From Microvirga sp. VF16 (lineage in GTDB: Bacteria; Pseudomonadota; Alphaproteobacteria; Rhizobiales; Beijerinckiaceae), in the NCBI RefSeq assembly GCF_016864375.1, contig NZ_CP069354.1, positions 1,736,001 through 1,800,000 on the forward strand: 64,000 bases of DNA, given 5' to 3'. The position numbers were made by a program, and so were the translations under genes. The notes below the pieces were generated by a model that made no database searches, was not told the origin of the DNA, and was given only the letters and a program-made list of their open reading frames with translations. Positions 56,138 to 64,000 of the stretch are shown here, in pieces; within the stretch, counting starts at the first letter, position 1, and every line of letters starts with the position of its first letter.

Positions 56138-56905
56138 ATGACCATGACAAATCTCAAGGGCCGGCATGCCTTGGTCACCGGCGGCGGACGGGGGATCGGC
56201 CGCGCCATCGCGGCAGCGCTCGTACAGGCTGGCGCGACCGTCACCATCGTCGGGCGCTCTCCCGCGTCGCTCGAACAGGCGATCGTGCAGGGCGATGCCC
56301 ATGCCGCTGCCGTTGCCGATGTCACTGATGCGCAGGCGGTGCAACGAGCCGTTCAGGAGGCGGTAGCGCGCTATGGCCCTGTCGATCTGATAATCGCCAA
56401 TGCGGGAGCCGCTGCCTCAGCGCCGTTCATGAAATCGGGACCTGACATTTTCCGGCAGATGCTGGACGTGAATCTGCTCGGCGTCACCAACATGGCGCAG
56501 GCGGTGCTGGGTGCCATGACGGAGCGCGGCTTCGGGCGCATCGTCGCCGTGGCCTCCACTGCGGGTCTCAAGGGCTATCCGTATGTGAGCGCCTATTGCG
56601 CCGCCAAGCATGCGGTCATCGGCTTTGTCCGCGCACTCGCGCTTGAGACGGCGAAGAGCGGTGTCACGATTAATGCCGTGTGCCCTGGATTTACCGATAC
56701 CGATCTCGTGGCCGAGAGCCTTGATCGGATCGTGGCGAAAACGAACAGAACCCGTGACGAGGCGCTTGGCGAGCTCGTGAAGCACAATCCGCAGGGGCGG
56801 TTGATCGATCCCTCGGAGATTGCCGATACCGTGCTCTGGCTCTGCAGCGAGGGTGCGCGCTCCGTGACGGGGCAGGCCATCGTGGTGGCCGGTGGAGAAA
56901 TCTAG
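56138..56905 (+). CDS. Short-chain dehydrogenase/reductase
   Basis: 255 residues, classical SDR. The NAD(P) motif VTGGGRGIGRAIA lies near 14, NAG near 89, Ser in AVASTAG near 140, and YCAAKHA (catalytic Tyr/Lys) near 154. In this cluster it probably oxidises or reduces a beta-hydroxy/keto-acyl-CoA intermediate after ring reduction. It begins 1 nt after the monooxygenase stop and is followed immediately by the MarR gene. Confidence 0.88.
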   Translation: MTMTNLKGRHALVTGGGRGIGRAIAAALVQAGATVTIVGRSPASLEQAIVQGDAHAAAVADVTDAQAVQRAVQEAVARYGPVDLIIANAGAAASAPFMKSGPDIFRQMLDVNLLGVTNMAQAVLGAMTERGFGRIVAVASTAGLKGYPYVSAYCAAKHAVIGFVRALALETAKSGVTINAVCPGFTDTDLVAESLDRIVAKTNRTRDEALGELVKHNPQGRLIDPSEIADTVLWLCSEGARSVTGQAIVVAGGEI

Positions 56906-56907
56906 AG

Positions 56908-57417
56908 ATGGACGACCATGCAATTCCCCTCGACGCCGAGACGAAGGCGGTCGAGATGCCCGAGGATCACAGGGAGGAGCTGCGTCTGTGGCTGCGGCTT
57001 CTCACCTGCTCGACCCTGATCGAAGGGGAGGTGCGCCGCCGCCTGCGCGAGCGCTTCGACGTGACGCTTCCCCGCTTCGACCTGATGGCGCAGCTCGACA
57101 AGGTGCCGAATGGAATGACCCTGTCCGATCTCTCGAAGCGGATGATGGTTTCGAACGGCAATCTCACCGGCCTCGTCGACCGGCTTGTCGCGTCCGGCCA
57201 TGTGGCTCGAACCGTGTCGCCGACGGACCGACGGGCCATGGTGATCAGCCTGACTGATGAAGGTCGCGCCGAATTCAGGACGATGGCAGGCGAGCATGAG
57301 CATTGGATCGCCGATCTCTTCGGCGACCTCAGTGCGAAGGATCGCAACGATCTCATGCGGCTTCTCGCGAGGACCAAGCTGTCGGCACGTCGTGCCATCA
57401 TGGGAGACGACCAGTGA
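56908..57417 (+). CDS. MarR family transcriptional regulator
   Basis: 169 residues with a winged helix-turn-helix: [20 protein letters not shown], recognition helix region [20 protein letters not shown], wing [16 protein letters not shown]. Dimerisation helices lie at both ends. MarR proteins of aromatic clusters usually repress until a CoA-thioester intermediate binds. The two palindromes at 51842 and 53735 are the likely targets. It is embedded in the operon it probably controls, and its stop overlaps the next start (GTGA). Confidence 0.88.
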   Translation: MDDHAIPLDAETKAVEMPEDHREELRLWLRLLTCSTLIEGEVRRRLRERFDVTLPRFDLMAQLDKVPNGMTLSDLSKRMMVSNGNLTGLVDRLVASGHVARTVSPTDRRAMVISLTDEGRAEFRTMAGEHEHWIADLFGDLSAKDRNDLMRLLARTKLSARRAIMGDDQ

Positions 57418-58250
57418 CGCAGTTCGCCAATTCAGTCACCCTGCCGCTGGCAGGCTACGAGCCGCGTCATTTCCTGCTGACGGTTGACGGACCGGTCGCG
57501 ACCGTCACGCTCAATCGCCCGGACAAGAAAAATCCGCTTACCTTCGAGAGCTATCGCGAGCTGACCGATTTCTTCCATGCCTGTGCCAAGGACGATGACG
57601 TCAAGGCCGTCGTCATCACGGGAGCGGGTGGCAATTTCTCGTCCGGCGGCGATGTGTTCGAGATCATCGGCCCGCTCGTCGAGATGGATACCAAAGGGCT
57701 CACCGCCTTCACGCGCATGACGGGTGAACTGGTGAAGGCCATGCGCGCTGCGCCGCAGCCCATCGTCGCGGCGGTCGAAGGTATCTGCGCGGGAGCCGGT
57801 GCCATCGTGGCCATGGCGTCGGATCTACGTCTTGCGGCACCCGGCGCGAAGGTGGCGTTCCTGTTCAACAAGGTCGGCCTTGCTGGGTGCGACATGGGTG
57901 CCTGCGCCATTCTTCCGCGCATCATCGGCCAGGGGCGTGCGTCGGAACTGCTCTATACCGGGCGCTTCATGAACGCGGAGGAGGGTGAGCGTTGGGGCTT
58001 CTTCAGCCGTCTCGTGGAAGCCGGCGGCCTTGTCGAGGAGGCTCAGGCGCTGGCCCACACGATCGGCACCGGGCCAACCTATGCCAATACTATGACGAAG
58101 CGCATGCTCGCGATGGAATGGGCGATGTCCGTGGAAGAAGCGATCGAGGCCGAAGCCGTGGCGCAGGCCTTGTGCATGACGACGGAGGATTTCGCCCGCG
58201 CCTATCGCGCCTTCGCGGCGAAAGAGAAGCCGATCTTCAAGGGAGATTGA
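57414..58250 (+). CDS. Enoyl-CoA hydratase/isomerase family protein
   Basis: 278 residues, crotonase fold. The oxyanion-hole motifs are [15 protein letters not shown] near residue 75 and [20 protein letters not shown] near 122. It starts at GTG 57414, overlapping the MarR stop, with GGGAG 8 nt upstream; the earlier frame start at 57303 lies inside marR. Within the 2-aminobenzoyl-CoA pathway a crotonase is expected to hydrate or cleave the ring-derived acyl-CoA. Confidence 0.88.
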   Translation: MTQFANSVTLPLAGYEPRHFLLTVDGPVATVTLNRPDKKNPLTFESYRELTDFFHACAKDDDVKAVVITGAGGNFSSGGDVFEIIGPLVEMDTKGLTAFTRMTGELVKAMRAAPQPIVAAVEGICAGAGAIVAMASDLRLAAPGAKVAFLFNKVGLAGCDMGACAILPRIIGQGRASELLYTGRFMNAEEGERWGFFSRLVEAGGLVEEAQALAHTIGTGPTYANTMTKRMLAMEWAMSVEEAIEAEAVAQALCMTTEDFARAYRAFAAKEKPIFKGD

Positions 58251-58251
58251 C

Positions 58252-59460
58252 GTGATCGATGCGAGCTTTCTCTCCTGGCCGTTCTTCGAAGATCGCCACC
58301 GGCAGTTTGCCGGTGACCTGAATGCCTGGGCTGCCAGGGAGATCAAACCGCTCGTCGATCATCACGATGTGGATGCCTCGTGCCGTTGCATCGTGCGCCG
58401 CTTGGGCGAAGGCGGATGGCTCAAGGCTGTGGTGCCGCAGGTCTATGGCGGTCTCTATCCTACCTTCGATGTGCGCACCTTGTGCCTGGCACGGGAAACT
58501 TTCGCAGCTCACGAAGGCCTGGCGGATTTCGCCTTTGCCATGCAGGGCCTCGGCACGGGCCCGATCACCCTGTTCGGTTCGGATGCGCTCAAGGAGCAAT
58601 ACCTGCCGCCGGTCGCGCGCGGAGATGCCATCGCGGCCTTTGCGCTCTCGGAGCCCGAGGCTGGATCGGATGTGGCGGCCATGAGCACCACGGCCACGCC
58701 GGATGGCCCCGGTCATGTGCGGATCGACGGCGTGAAGACCTGGATCTCCAACGGCGGGATCGCGGATCATTATGTGGTCTTCGCCCGTTCCGGCGAGGCG
58801 CCCGGCGCGAAGGGCCTGTCCGCCTATGTGGTCGATGCGCAAACGCCTGGATTGAGCATCGAGAGCCGCATCGATGTCATCGCGCCGCATCCGCTTGCCA
58901 CCCTGAGGTTCGAGGGCTGTCGTGTGCCGCTTGCGAAGCGCATCGGCGGTCCAGGAGAAGGTTTCAAGGTCGCCATGGCGACGCTCGACGTGTTTCGCTC
59001 GACGGTCGGAGCCGCGGCGCTCGGACTAGCGCGCCGCGCTCTGGCCGAGGCACTGCAGCATGCATCCTCGCGCAAGCTCTTCGGTGCGCCTCTCAGCGAC
59101 TTGCAGATGACTCAAGGAGCTCTCGCCGATATGGCGACTGGCGTGGACAGTGCTGCGCTGCTCGTCTATCGCGCGGCCTGGACCAAGGATCAGGGAGCGC
59201 CGCGCGTGACGCGCGAAGCGGCTATGGCGAAGATGTACGCGACGGAAACGGCGCAGGGCGTGATCGACAAGGCCGTGCAGATTTTCGGCGGTCTTGGCGT
59301 CACGAAGGGCGTGAAGGTCGAAGAGCTTTATCGGGAAATCCGCGCCCTTCGTATTTATGAGGGCGCTACCGAGGTTCAGAAGGTCGTGATCGCGCGCGAG
59401 CTCGTGAAGATGCTGGAGGCACAGCGCTCCAGCGACCTTGGCACCGTGTCCGGTCAATAA
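58252..59460 (+). CDS. Acyl-CoA dehydrogenase family protein
   Basis: 402 residues, FAD-dependent. Signatures: [19 protein letters not shown] near residue 125, the middle beta domain [15 protein letters not shown], and the catalytic-base region [12 protein letters not shown] (Glu near 370). Starts 1 nt after the hydratase stop. It probably introduces a double bond into the alicyclic CoA intermediate of the pathway. The GTG at 58252 is used as start. Confidence 0.9.
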   Translation: MIDASFLSWPFFEDRHRQFAGDLNAWAAREIKPLVDHHDVDASCRCIVRRLGEGGWLKAVVPQVYGGLYPTFDVRTLCLARETFAAHEGLADFAFAMQGLGTGPITLFGSDALKEQYLPPVARGDAIAAFALSEPEAGSDVAAMSTTATPDGPGHVRIDGVKTWISNGGIADHYVVFARSGEAPGAKGLSAYVVDAQTPGLSIESRIDVIAPHPLATLRFEGCRVPLAKRIGGPGEGFKVAMATLDVFRSTVGAAALGLARRALAEALQHASSRKLFGAPLSDLQMTQGALADMATGVDSAALLVYRAAWTKDQGAPRVTREAAMAKMYATETAQGVIDKAVQIFGGLGVTKGVKVEELYREIRALRIYEGATEVQKVVIARELVKMLEAQRSSDLGTVSGQ

Positions 59461-59474
59461 AGGGAGGAACAACA

Positions 59475-59918
59475 ATGACCGCCGCTCTGGAAGGCACTCC
59501 CATGCCTGGCATCGACGATGGACCAGAAGTCCTCAATCCGAAACACTGGCCGACGCCCAAGGGCTATGCCAACGGCATGATGGCCGAGGGCAGGATCGTC
59601 GTCACGGGCGGCATCGTCGGCTGGGATGAGAAGGAAGCCTTCGCCGATGGATTCGTCGCGCAGGCCCGTCAGATCTTCGAGAACATTCGTGCCATCCTGG
59701 CCGAAGGAGGAGCAGAACCCCGGCATCTCGTGCGCTTGACCTGGTATGTGGTCGATATCGACGAGTACCTCGCCAATCTCCGTGAGCTGGGCCGTGCCTA
59801 TCGGGACGTGTTCGGCGCCCATTACCCCGCCATGGCTCTCGTTCAGGTCGTGCGGCTCGTGGAGAAGGCTGCGCGGATCGAGATCGAAGCGACGGCTGTC
59901 GTTCCGAGTAAAGGTTAG
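59475..59918 (+). CDS. RidA (YjgF/YER057c/UK114) family protein
   Basis: 147 residues, trimeric RidA fold. Core segments are VVTGGIVGWDEKEAF, QARQIFENIRAILAEGG, LVRLTWYVVDIDEYLAN and a C-terminal ARIEIEATAVV. RidA proteins hydrolyse enamines/imines. As the last gene of the 2-aminobenzoyl-CoA cluster it could release ammonia from the 2-amino-ene intermediate made by the monooxygenase/reductase. AAAGGGAGGAAC upstream is a strong ribosome site. Confidence 0.85.
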   Translation: MTAALEGTPMPGIDDGPEVLNPKHWPTPKGYANGMMAEGRIVVTGGIVGWDEKEAFADGFVAQARQIFENIRAILAEGGAEPRHLVRLTWYVVDIDEYLANLRELGRAYRDVFGAHYPAMALVQVVRLVEKAARIEIEATAVVPSKG

Positions 59919-60111
59919 CAAAGAGCAATTAAGGAAGAGGGCAGAATTTCACCGATAGCCGAAGTCGCTGCGACAAAACGGCAGTGTTGCAAGAATGCCT
60001 GCTTCTTGCACATCTTTCATCTTGCCTGGAAAAACGTCGTATTTGACCTAGTATTACATTGCGGGTCTGAGCTGAATTGCGCCTGAGATCAGGTTTATCT
60101 TCAGGCCTTCC

Positions 60112-61587
60112 ATGCTGTCCTCCAAAGCCGACCGTTTCAGTGTTCAGCCGGCAGGCGAACTCGCCGACGATGCCGAGATGTTCGAGCTGGCGCCCGTTTC
60201 CCTCTGGCTAGAAGATTACAGCGGCCTCAAGGCGCTTTTCGAACGCTGGCGTGCGGAAGGCGTGACCTCGCTGCGGGACTATCTCCTGGAGGACACGACT
60301 CGTGTGGAGGCCTGCTCCAGTCTGATCCGCGTCATCAAGGTGAACCGCAAGACCCTCAGCTTGTATGAAGCCGAAGGCCTGCCGCAGCTGGTCGACAATC
60401 TCGGCCGGATTTTCCGCAATGACATGCTGAAAACCCACATCGAGGAGCTGGTGCAGCTCTGGGACGGTCAGACGGAATTTTTCAGCAACACGGTGAATTA
60501 CACCCTGTCGGGAAAGAGACTTGACATCCAGCTCAAGGGTAGCGTTCTGCCTGGGCACGACGAACGATGGGACCGGGTTCTGATTGCCATCGAGAACGTG
60601 ACCGAGCGTGAGACAGCTCGCCGACAGCTGGCGACGAGCGAGACTTACGCCCGGGGCCTGTTCGAGCACTCGCCCGTGTCGCTCTGGGTGGAGGATTTCA
60701 GTTCGGTCAAGCGGCTACTCGACGACGTGCGCCGGCAGGGAATCACCGATTTTCGCGTGTTCACGGATGTTCATCCGGAATTCGTCACCCGCTGCATGAG
60801 CGAGATCCGCGTGATCGACGTCAACCGGCATACGCTCGAGCTCTTCTCCGCGCCCGACAAGCAGACCCTGCTGCTGCGCCTCGGCGACGTCTTCCGCGAC
60901 GAGATGCGGGAGCATTTCAAGGAGCAGCTGATCGATCTCTGGAACGGAAAAACTTTCCAGCAGCGCGAGGTCGTCAATTATTCCCTGTCGGGAGACGAGC
61001 TGCACCTTCATCTGCAGTTTTCCGTGCTGCCCGGCTACGAGAAGGATTGGTCGCTGGTCCAGGTGGCGCTGACCGATATCACCGCGCGCAAGCGTGCCGA
61101 GGCCTATCTTGAATATCTCGGCAAGCACGACGTTCTGACCAAGCTTTACAATCGTTCCTTCTATGTCGACGAACTCAACCGCCTGGAGCGCAAGGGGCCG
61201 TTTCCGGTCACCGTCGTCATTATCGATCTCAACGGCCTGAAGGCCGCGAACGATCAGCTCGGCCACGCCGCAGGCGACGCATTGCTGCGCCGTGCCGGCG
61301 AGGTGCTGAACAAGGCGGTCGACAAGCCATCCTATGCCGCGCGTATCGGCGGCGACGAGTTCGCTCTGCTGTTGCCGGGAACCGATGAGCGCGACGGCAA
61401 GGTCGTGATGGAGAGTATCGAAAACCTGCTTGAGGTGAACAACCAGTTCTACACCGGTCTGCCACTCAATTTCGCCATGGGCGCTGCGACGAGCCAGCCG
61501 GGCGAAAGGCTGGAAACCGTCGTCAAGCGCGCCGATCTCCTGATGTACGAGGCCAAGCGCGCCTATTATGCGGCCGCCGCGGAGTAA
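60112..61587 (+). CDS. Diguanylate cyclase with two tandem PAS domains
   Basis: 491 residues, soluble. Residues about 24-172 and 183-333 are tandem copies of one PAS-type domain (shared APVSLWLEDY / SPVSLWVEDF, IRVI.VNR.TL.L, VNY.LSG). They are followed by a GGDEF domain with intact RIGGDEFALLLPG near 425, so c-di-GMP synthesis is expected. The inhibitory RxxD site is not present at its usual place five residues before GGDEF. The start at ATG 60112 has only a weak ribosome site. It is monocistronic. Confidence 0.9.
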   Translation: MLSSKADRFSVQPAGELADDAEMFELAPVSLWLEDYSGLKALFERWRAEGVTSLRDYLLEDTTRVEACSSLIRVIKVNRKTLSLYEAEGLPQLVDNLGRIFRNDMLKTHIEELVQLWDGQTEFFSNTVNYTLSGKRLDIQLKGSVLPGHDERWDRVLIAIENVTERETARRQLATSETYARGLFEHSPVSLWVEDFSSVKRLLDDVRRQGITDFRVFTDVHPEFVTRCMSEIRVIDVNRHTLELFSAPDKQTLLLRLGDVFRDEMREHFKEQLIDLWNGKTFQQREVVNYSLSGDELHLHLQFSVLPGYEKDWSLVQVALTDITARKRAEAYLEYLGKHDVLTKLYNRSFYVDELNRLERKGPFPVTVVIIDLNGLKAANDQLGHAAGDALLRRAGEVLNKAVDKPSYAARIGGDEFALLLPGTDERDGKVVMESIENLLEVNNQFYTGLPLNFAMGAATSQPGERLETVVKRADLLMYEAKRAYYAAAAE

Positions 61588-61594
61588 CGCTTCC

Positions 61595-61763
61595 GTGTCA
61601 TCCCCGGCGGTCCGCAGGACCGGGAAGGGGATCCATGCCAACGCTCAGCGCTATGGATTCCCTTCCCCTCCGCTTCGCTTCGCTGCGCTCCGGCCGGGAA
61701 TAACACTGCGGCAGTCCTCACATCGAAATCACCGGCACAAGGCCGGTGATGACGGGCGGGAAT
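61595..61763. repeat. Composite intergenic palindromic repeat
   Basis: It contains a long stem (61622-61636 with 61653-61667, 14 of 15 pairs) around an inner CGCT/AGCG hairpin, and a second perfect 9-bp hairpin ATCACCGGC/GCCGGTGAT (61728-61736, 61742-61750). Its phrases (gtgtcatccccggcggtccg; accggcacaaggccggtgat) resemble intergenic repeats found in many Rhizobiales. It lies between convergent genes and may act as a bidirectional terminator. Confidence 0.6.
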
Positions 61764-61773
61764 AAGGAAGTTC

Positions 61774-62241
61774 TCACAAACCGATCTCAACGATTTTGGC
61801 CGTTGTCTGTCCAATCGGCACCACGTCGCCGATCTCCTTCCCCATGAGTTCCTGCGCCAGGGGCGAAACGTAGGATAGACTCCCTTTGGCCGGATCGGCT
61901 TCGTCCTCACCGACGATCCGGTAGGTCTGGCGCCGTCCGTCCTCGCGCTCGAAGGTGACGCGCGCGCCGAAGCGGACATGAGCGGTGTCCGTGGGAGGCG
62001 GCACCACCTCCGAGGATGCCCGGCGGGCGGACCAATAGCGCAGGTCGCGGTTGAGACGCGCCACTTCGGCCTTGTCATCAGCGGATTGAGCTTCGTCTAG
62101 GCGCTGATGCAAGGCCTCGATTTCCGCATCCATCTGGGCCAGACCCGAGGGTGTGACGAGATGATGCGGACTGATCATCCGGTCCGGAAGGTCCTCGAAG
62201 GCCTCACCACCCTCGATTTCACGAACAAAGGCACGGCTCAT
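61774..62241 (-). CDS. GreA/GreB family transcription elongation factor
   Basis: 155 residues. The N-terminal coiled coil (MDAEIEALHQRLDEAQSADD...LNRDLRYW) is followed by the FKBP-like C-terminal domain (FGARVTFERED, YRIVGEDEADPAKGSLSYVSPLAQELMGKEIGDVV). ATG 62241 has GGAGGAG 5 nt upstream. Similar proteins rescue stalled RNA polymerase; this one may be an accessory paralogue rather than the main GreA. Confidence 0.88.
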   Translation of the reverse strand: MSRAFVREIEGGEAFEDLPDRMISPHHLVTPSGLAQMDAEIEALHQRLDEAQSADDKAEVARLNRDLRYWSARRASSEVVPPPTDTAHVRFGARVTFEREDGRRQTYRIVGEDEADPAKGSLSYVSPLAQELMGKEIGDVVPIGQTTAKIVEIGL

Positions 62242-62306
62242 TACGTCTCCTCCGCTCTTTGCAGAGGAAACGGTTCGAGGTTGCCGAAGGTTTCCCGACC
62301 TAACCT

Positions 62307-63419
62307 TTATTGCTTGGCTTGCCGCAGGCGCCCGACGATGCCGCCCGGGAAGGCATAGACGCTGATGATGAACAGCGCTCCGAGCCACAGGAGCCAGCGA
62401 TCCGGGTGGATGAGGTTGGGCAGGAGCGGGATGCCCGCCAGGGCCGCGCTCCCGGCGCCCATCAGCACCTGCAGATAGCTCTGGGCCAGGACGAACAGCG
62501 CGGCGCCGATGACTGCGCCGTACATGGTGCCCATGCCGCCGATCACGACCATAAGCAGGATGTCGACCATGATCGAGAAGGAGAGGGTGGTGTCGGGCCC
62601 GTTATAACGCAGCCACAGGGCCATGAGCGCGCCGGCGATGGTCGCGGCGAGCGCCGAGATCACGGAGGCTGCCGTGCGATAGGCGACGACGCGATAGCCG
62701 AGCGCCTCTGCCCGGAACTCATTCTCACGGATTGCCTGGAGCACGCGCCCAAAGGGCGAGTTCACGATGCGCAGGAGAACGAGGAAGACAGCGAGCGAGA
62801 CGAAGAAGACGAGATAATAGGCGAGGAGCCGCCCGTTGATTGCCGTGCCGAAGAGGGGCTCGGAGAGAAGACGGAAGGCGGGGCGCAGCGCCTGCGGCAG
62901 CTGGAACGACAATCCATCTTCACCACCGGTGATGTTCGACATCTGCGAGGCGAAAACGGCGGCGGCCGAAGCGACCGCTAGAGTGATCATCGAGAAGAAG
63001 ATGGCGCGCACCCGCAGCGACAGGAGACCGATGGCGACGGCCAGCACGGCGGACAAGGCGAGGGCCGATATGAGCCCGACGGCGGCCGAACCCCAGGTCG
63101 GGCCCAAGCGCTCGAGCGCAATGGCGATGCCGTAGCCGCCGATTCCGAAGAACATGGTGTGGGCGAAGGACACGATGCCGGAATAGCCGAGCAGAAGGTC
63201 ATAGCTCGCGACCAGTACGATGAAGACGCAAATCTTCGCCGCCGTGCCCAAGGGCTGACTGCCGGAGAACAGGAACGGCGTCGCGGCGAGAAGCAGCAGG
63301 ATGGCGAGCAGGATGACGCTCAGCACCTTTGAGCGCGGCATGTCCGAGGACAGGATCGCGCTTAAGAAACCGCCGCGTCGGCGCGTCTCGTCGAAGGGAA
63401 GGGCGAGGGAAGTGCTCAT
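62307..63419 (-). CDS. HAAT ABC transporter permease (LivM-like), second operon
   Basis: 370 residues, LivM-type, with about ten membrane helices. It has LLLGYSGIVSFAHTMFFGIGGYG near residue 75 and the coupling loop LQAIRENEFRAEALGY near 225. ATG 63419 overlaps the stop of the LivH-like gene (ATGA). This second importer is distinct from the 46.9-51.7 kb one; its ATPases and binding protein are not in the window. Confidence 0.9.
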   Translation of the reverse strand: MSTSLALPFDETRRRGGFLSAILSSDMPRSKVLSVILLAILLLLAATPFLFSGSQPLGTAAKICVFIVLVASYDLLLGYSGIVSFAHTMFFGIGGYGIAIALERLGPTWGSAAVGLISALALSAVLAVAIGLLSLRVRAIFFSMITLAVASAAAVFASQMSNITGGEDGLSFQLPQALRPAFRLLSEPLFGTAINGRLLAYYLVFFVSLAVFLVLLRIVNSPFGRVLQAIRENEFRAEALGYRVVAYRTAASVISALAATIAGALMALWLRYNGPDTTLSFSIMVDILLMVVIGGMGTMYGAVIGAALFVLAQSYLQVLMGAGSAALAGIPLLPNLIHPDRWLLWLGALFIISVYAFPGGIVGRLRQAKQ

Positions 63420-64000
63420 CGGCGGGCCACCGGAAACAGGCCCTGCGGACGCCAGATCAGGACGAGGGCCATGACGAGGATGTTGGAGATCAAGGCGAGC
63501 TTGGGCTCGATGAAGCCGACATAATTGGCGACCAGCGCGACGAGGAGCGAGCCGACGAAGCAGCCGCCGACGGATCCGAGGCCGCCGATGATGATGACAA
63601 TGAAGACCAGCACCATCACTTCCATGCCCATGCCGGCAGTCAGCGTCTGGCGATAGAACGCCCACATGACGCCGCCGAGGCCGGCGAGAGCGGAGCCCGC
63701 GATGAAGACGCTGACGAAGAGGCGGCGGATGCGGTAGCCGAGAGCCTCAACCATCTCGGGGTTCTCGACGCCGGCCCGGATCAAAAGGCCGATGCGGGTG
63801 CGGTTGAGCAGAAGCTGCATGCCGAGGAAGACCACGAGCCCGATGACGACCGCCACGACGCGGTAACGCTCCATGACGATGTCCCCGAACACGAAGGCGC
63901 CGCGTAGCGACTGCGGCAGCGGGATCGGGATCGGCGAGGCGCCCCAGATCGCATGGATCGCCTGCTCGGTCACGATCAACCCTCCCATGGTGACGAGGAT
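63416..64000 (-). CDS. HAAT ABC transporter permease (LivH-like), partial
   Basis: C-terminal about 194 residues of a LivH-type permease; the frame stays open past 64000 (ILVTMGGLIVTEQAIHAIWG is read at the window edge). The coupling loop NRTRIGLLIRAGVENPEMVE and the terminal IWRPQGLFPVARR are typical. Upstream part lies outside the window. Confidence 0.88.
   Translation of the reverse strand: MLVTMGGLIVTEQAIHAIWGASPIPIPLPQSLRGAFVFGDIVMERYRVVAVVIGLVVFLGMQLLLNRTRIGLLIRAGVENPEMVEALGYRIRRLFVSVFIAGSALAGLGGVMWAFYRQTLTAGMGMEVMVLVFIVIIIGGLGSVGGCFVGSLLVALVANYVGFIEPKLALISNILVMALVLIWRPQGLFPVARR

Overview
The window is GC-rich, densely coded bacterial chromosome. It carries alphaproteobacterial hallmarks: a complete nickel urease operon coupled to a UrtABCDE urea transporter behind a sigma-54 promoter, several branched-chain-amino-acid-type (HAAT) ABC transporters, DUF2934, a glycogen/trehalose cluster with a MalQ-TreY fusion, EcfG-like (GGAAC/GTT) promoters and Rhizobiales-like intergenic palindromes. 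The best guess is Hyphomicrobiales, near Methylobacteriaceae/Microvirga; this is inferred from gene content and was not tested by any search. No tRNA, rRNA, CRISPR array, prophage or insertion sequence was seen.

Layout. (1) 1-4.8 kb: two divergent paralogous class I/II aminotransferases around a TTGGACT repeat operator, then an M20 peptidase, an EutB-like PLP dehydratase and a frameshifted ornithine-cyclodeaminase-like gene, probably a catabolic cluster for an amino-acid-like compound. (2) 4.8-8.2 kb: two hypothetical genes and serA with an upstream region rich in hairpins. (3) 8.2-13.8 kb: an O-antigen-ligase-like membrane protein, an EEP-fold phosphodiesterase, a UPF0104 membrane protein, a two-HKD phospholipase D and a DUF2934 protein. 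(4) 13.9-29.8 kb: glgC-glgA1 facing glgX-glgB-(malQ-treY)-treZ, with glgA2 divergent from treZ across a pair of EcfG-like promoters. Together these make, trim and branch glycogen and convert maltodextrin ends to trehalose. (5) 30.1-41.2 kb: urtABCDE-ureD-ureAB-ureC-ureE-ureF-ureG-hupE/ureJ, all on the plus strand, a nitrogen-regulated urea uptake and hydrolysis unit. (6) 41.2-46 kb: selO, three small hypothetical genes, an L,D-transpeptidase and a secreted histidine phosphatase. (7) 46.1-59.9 kb: a HAAT transporter operon ending in a kynurenine-formamidase-like hydrolase, divergent from a CoA-ligase/monooxygenase-reductase/SDR/MarR/enoyl-CoA hydratase/acyl-CoA dehydrogenase/RidA set. I read this as aerobic anthranilate (2-aminobenzoate) degradation through 2-aminobenzoyl-CoA. 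Two copies of TATTTTAA-N2-TTAAAATA mark its promoters. (8) 60.1-64 kb: a double-PAS GGDEF protein, a composite intergenic repeat, a GreA/GreB-like factor and the start of another HAAT operon that runs off the window.

The most interesting items are the 2-aminobenzoyl-CoA locus with its palindromic operators and RidA member, the MalQ-TreY fusion with divergent stress promoters, the structured region ahead of serA, and the uncharacterised aminotransferase/M20/EutB/OCD cluster with a clear frameshift.
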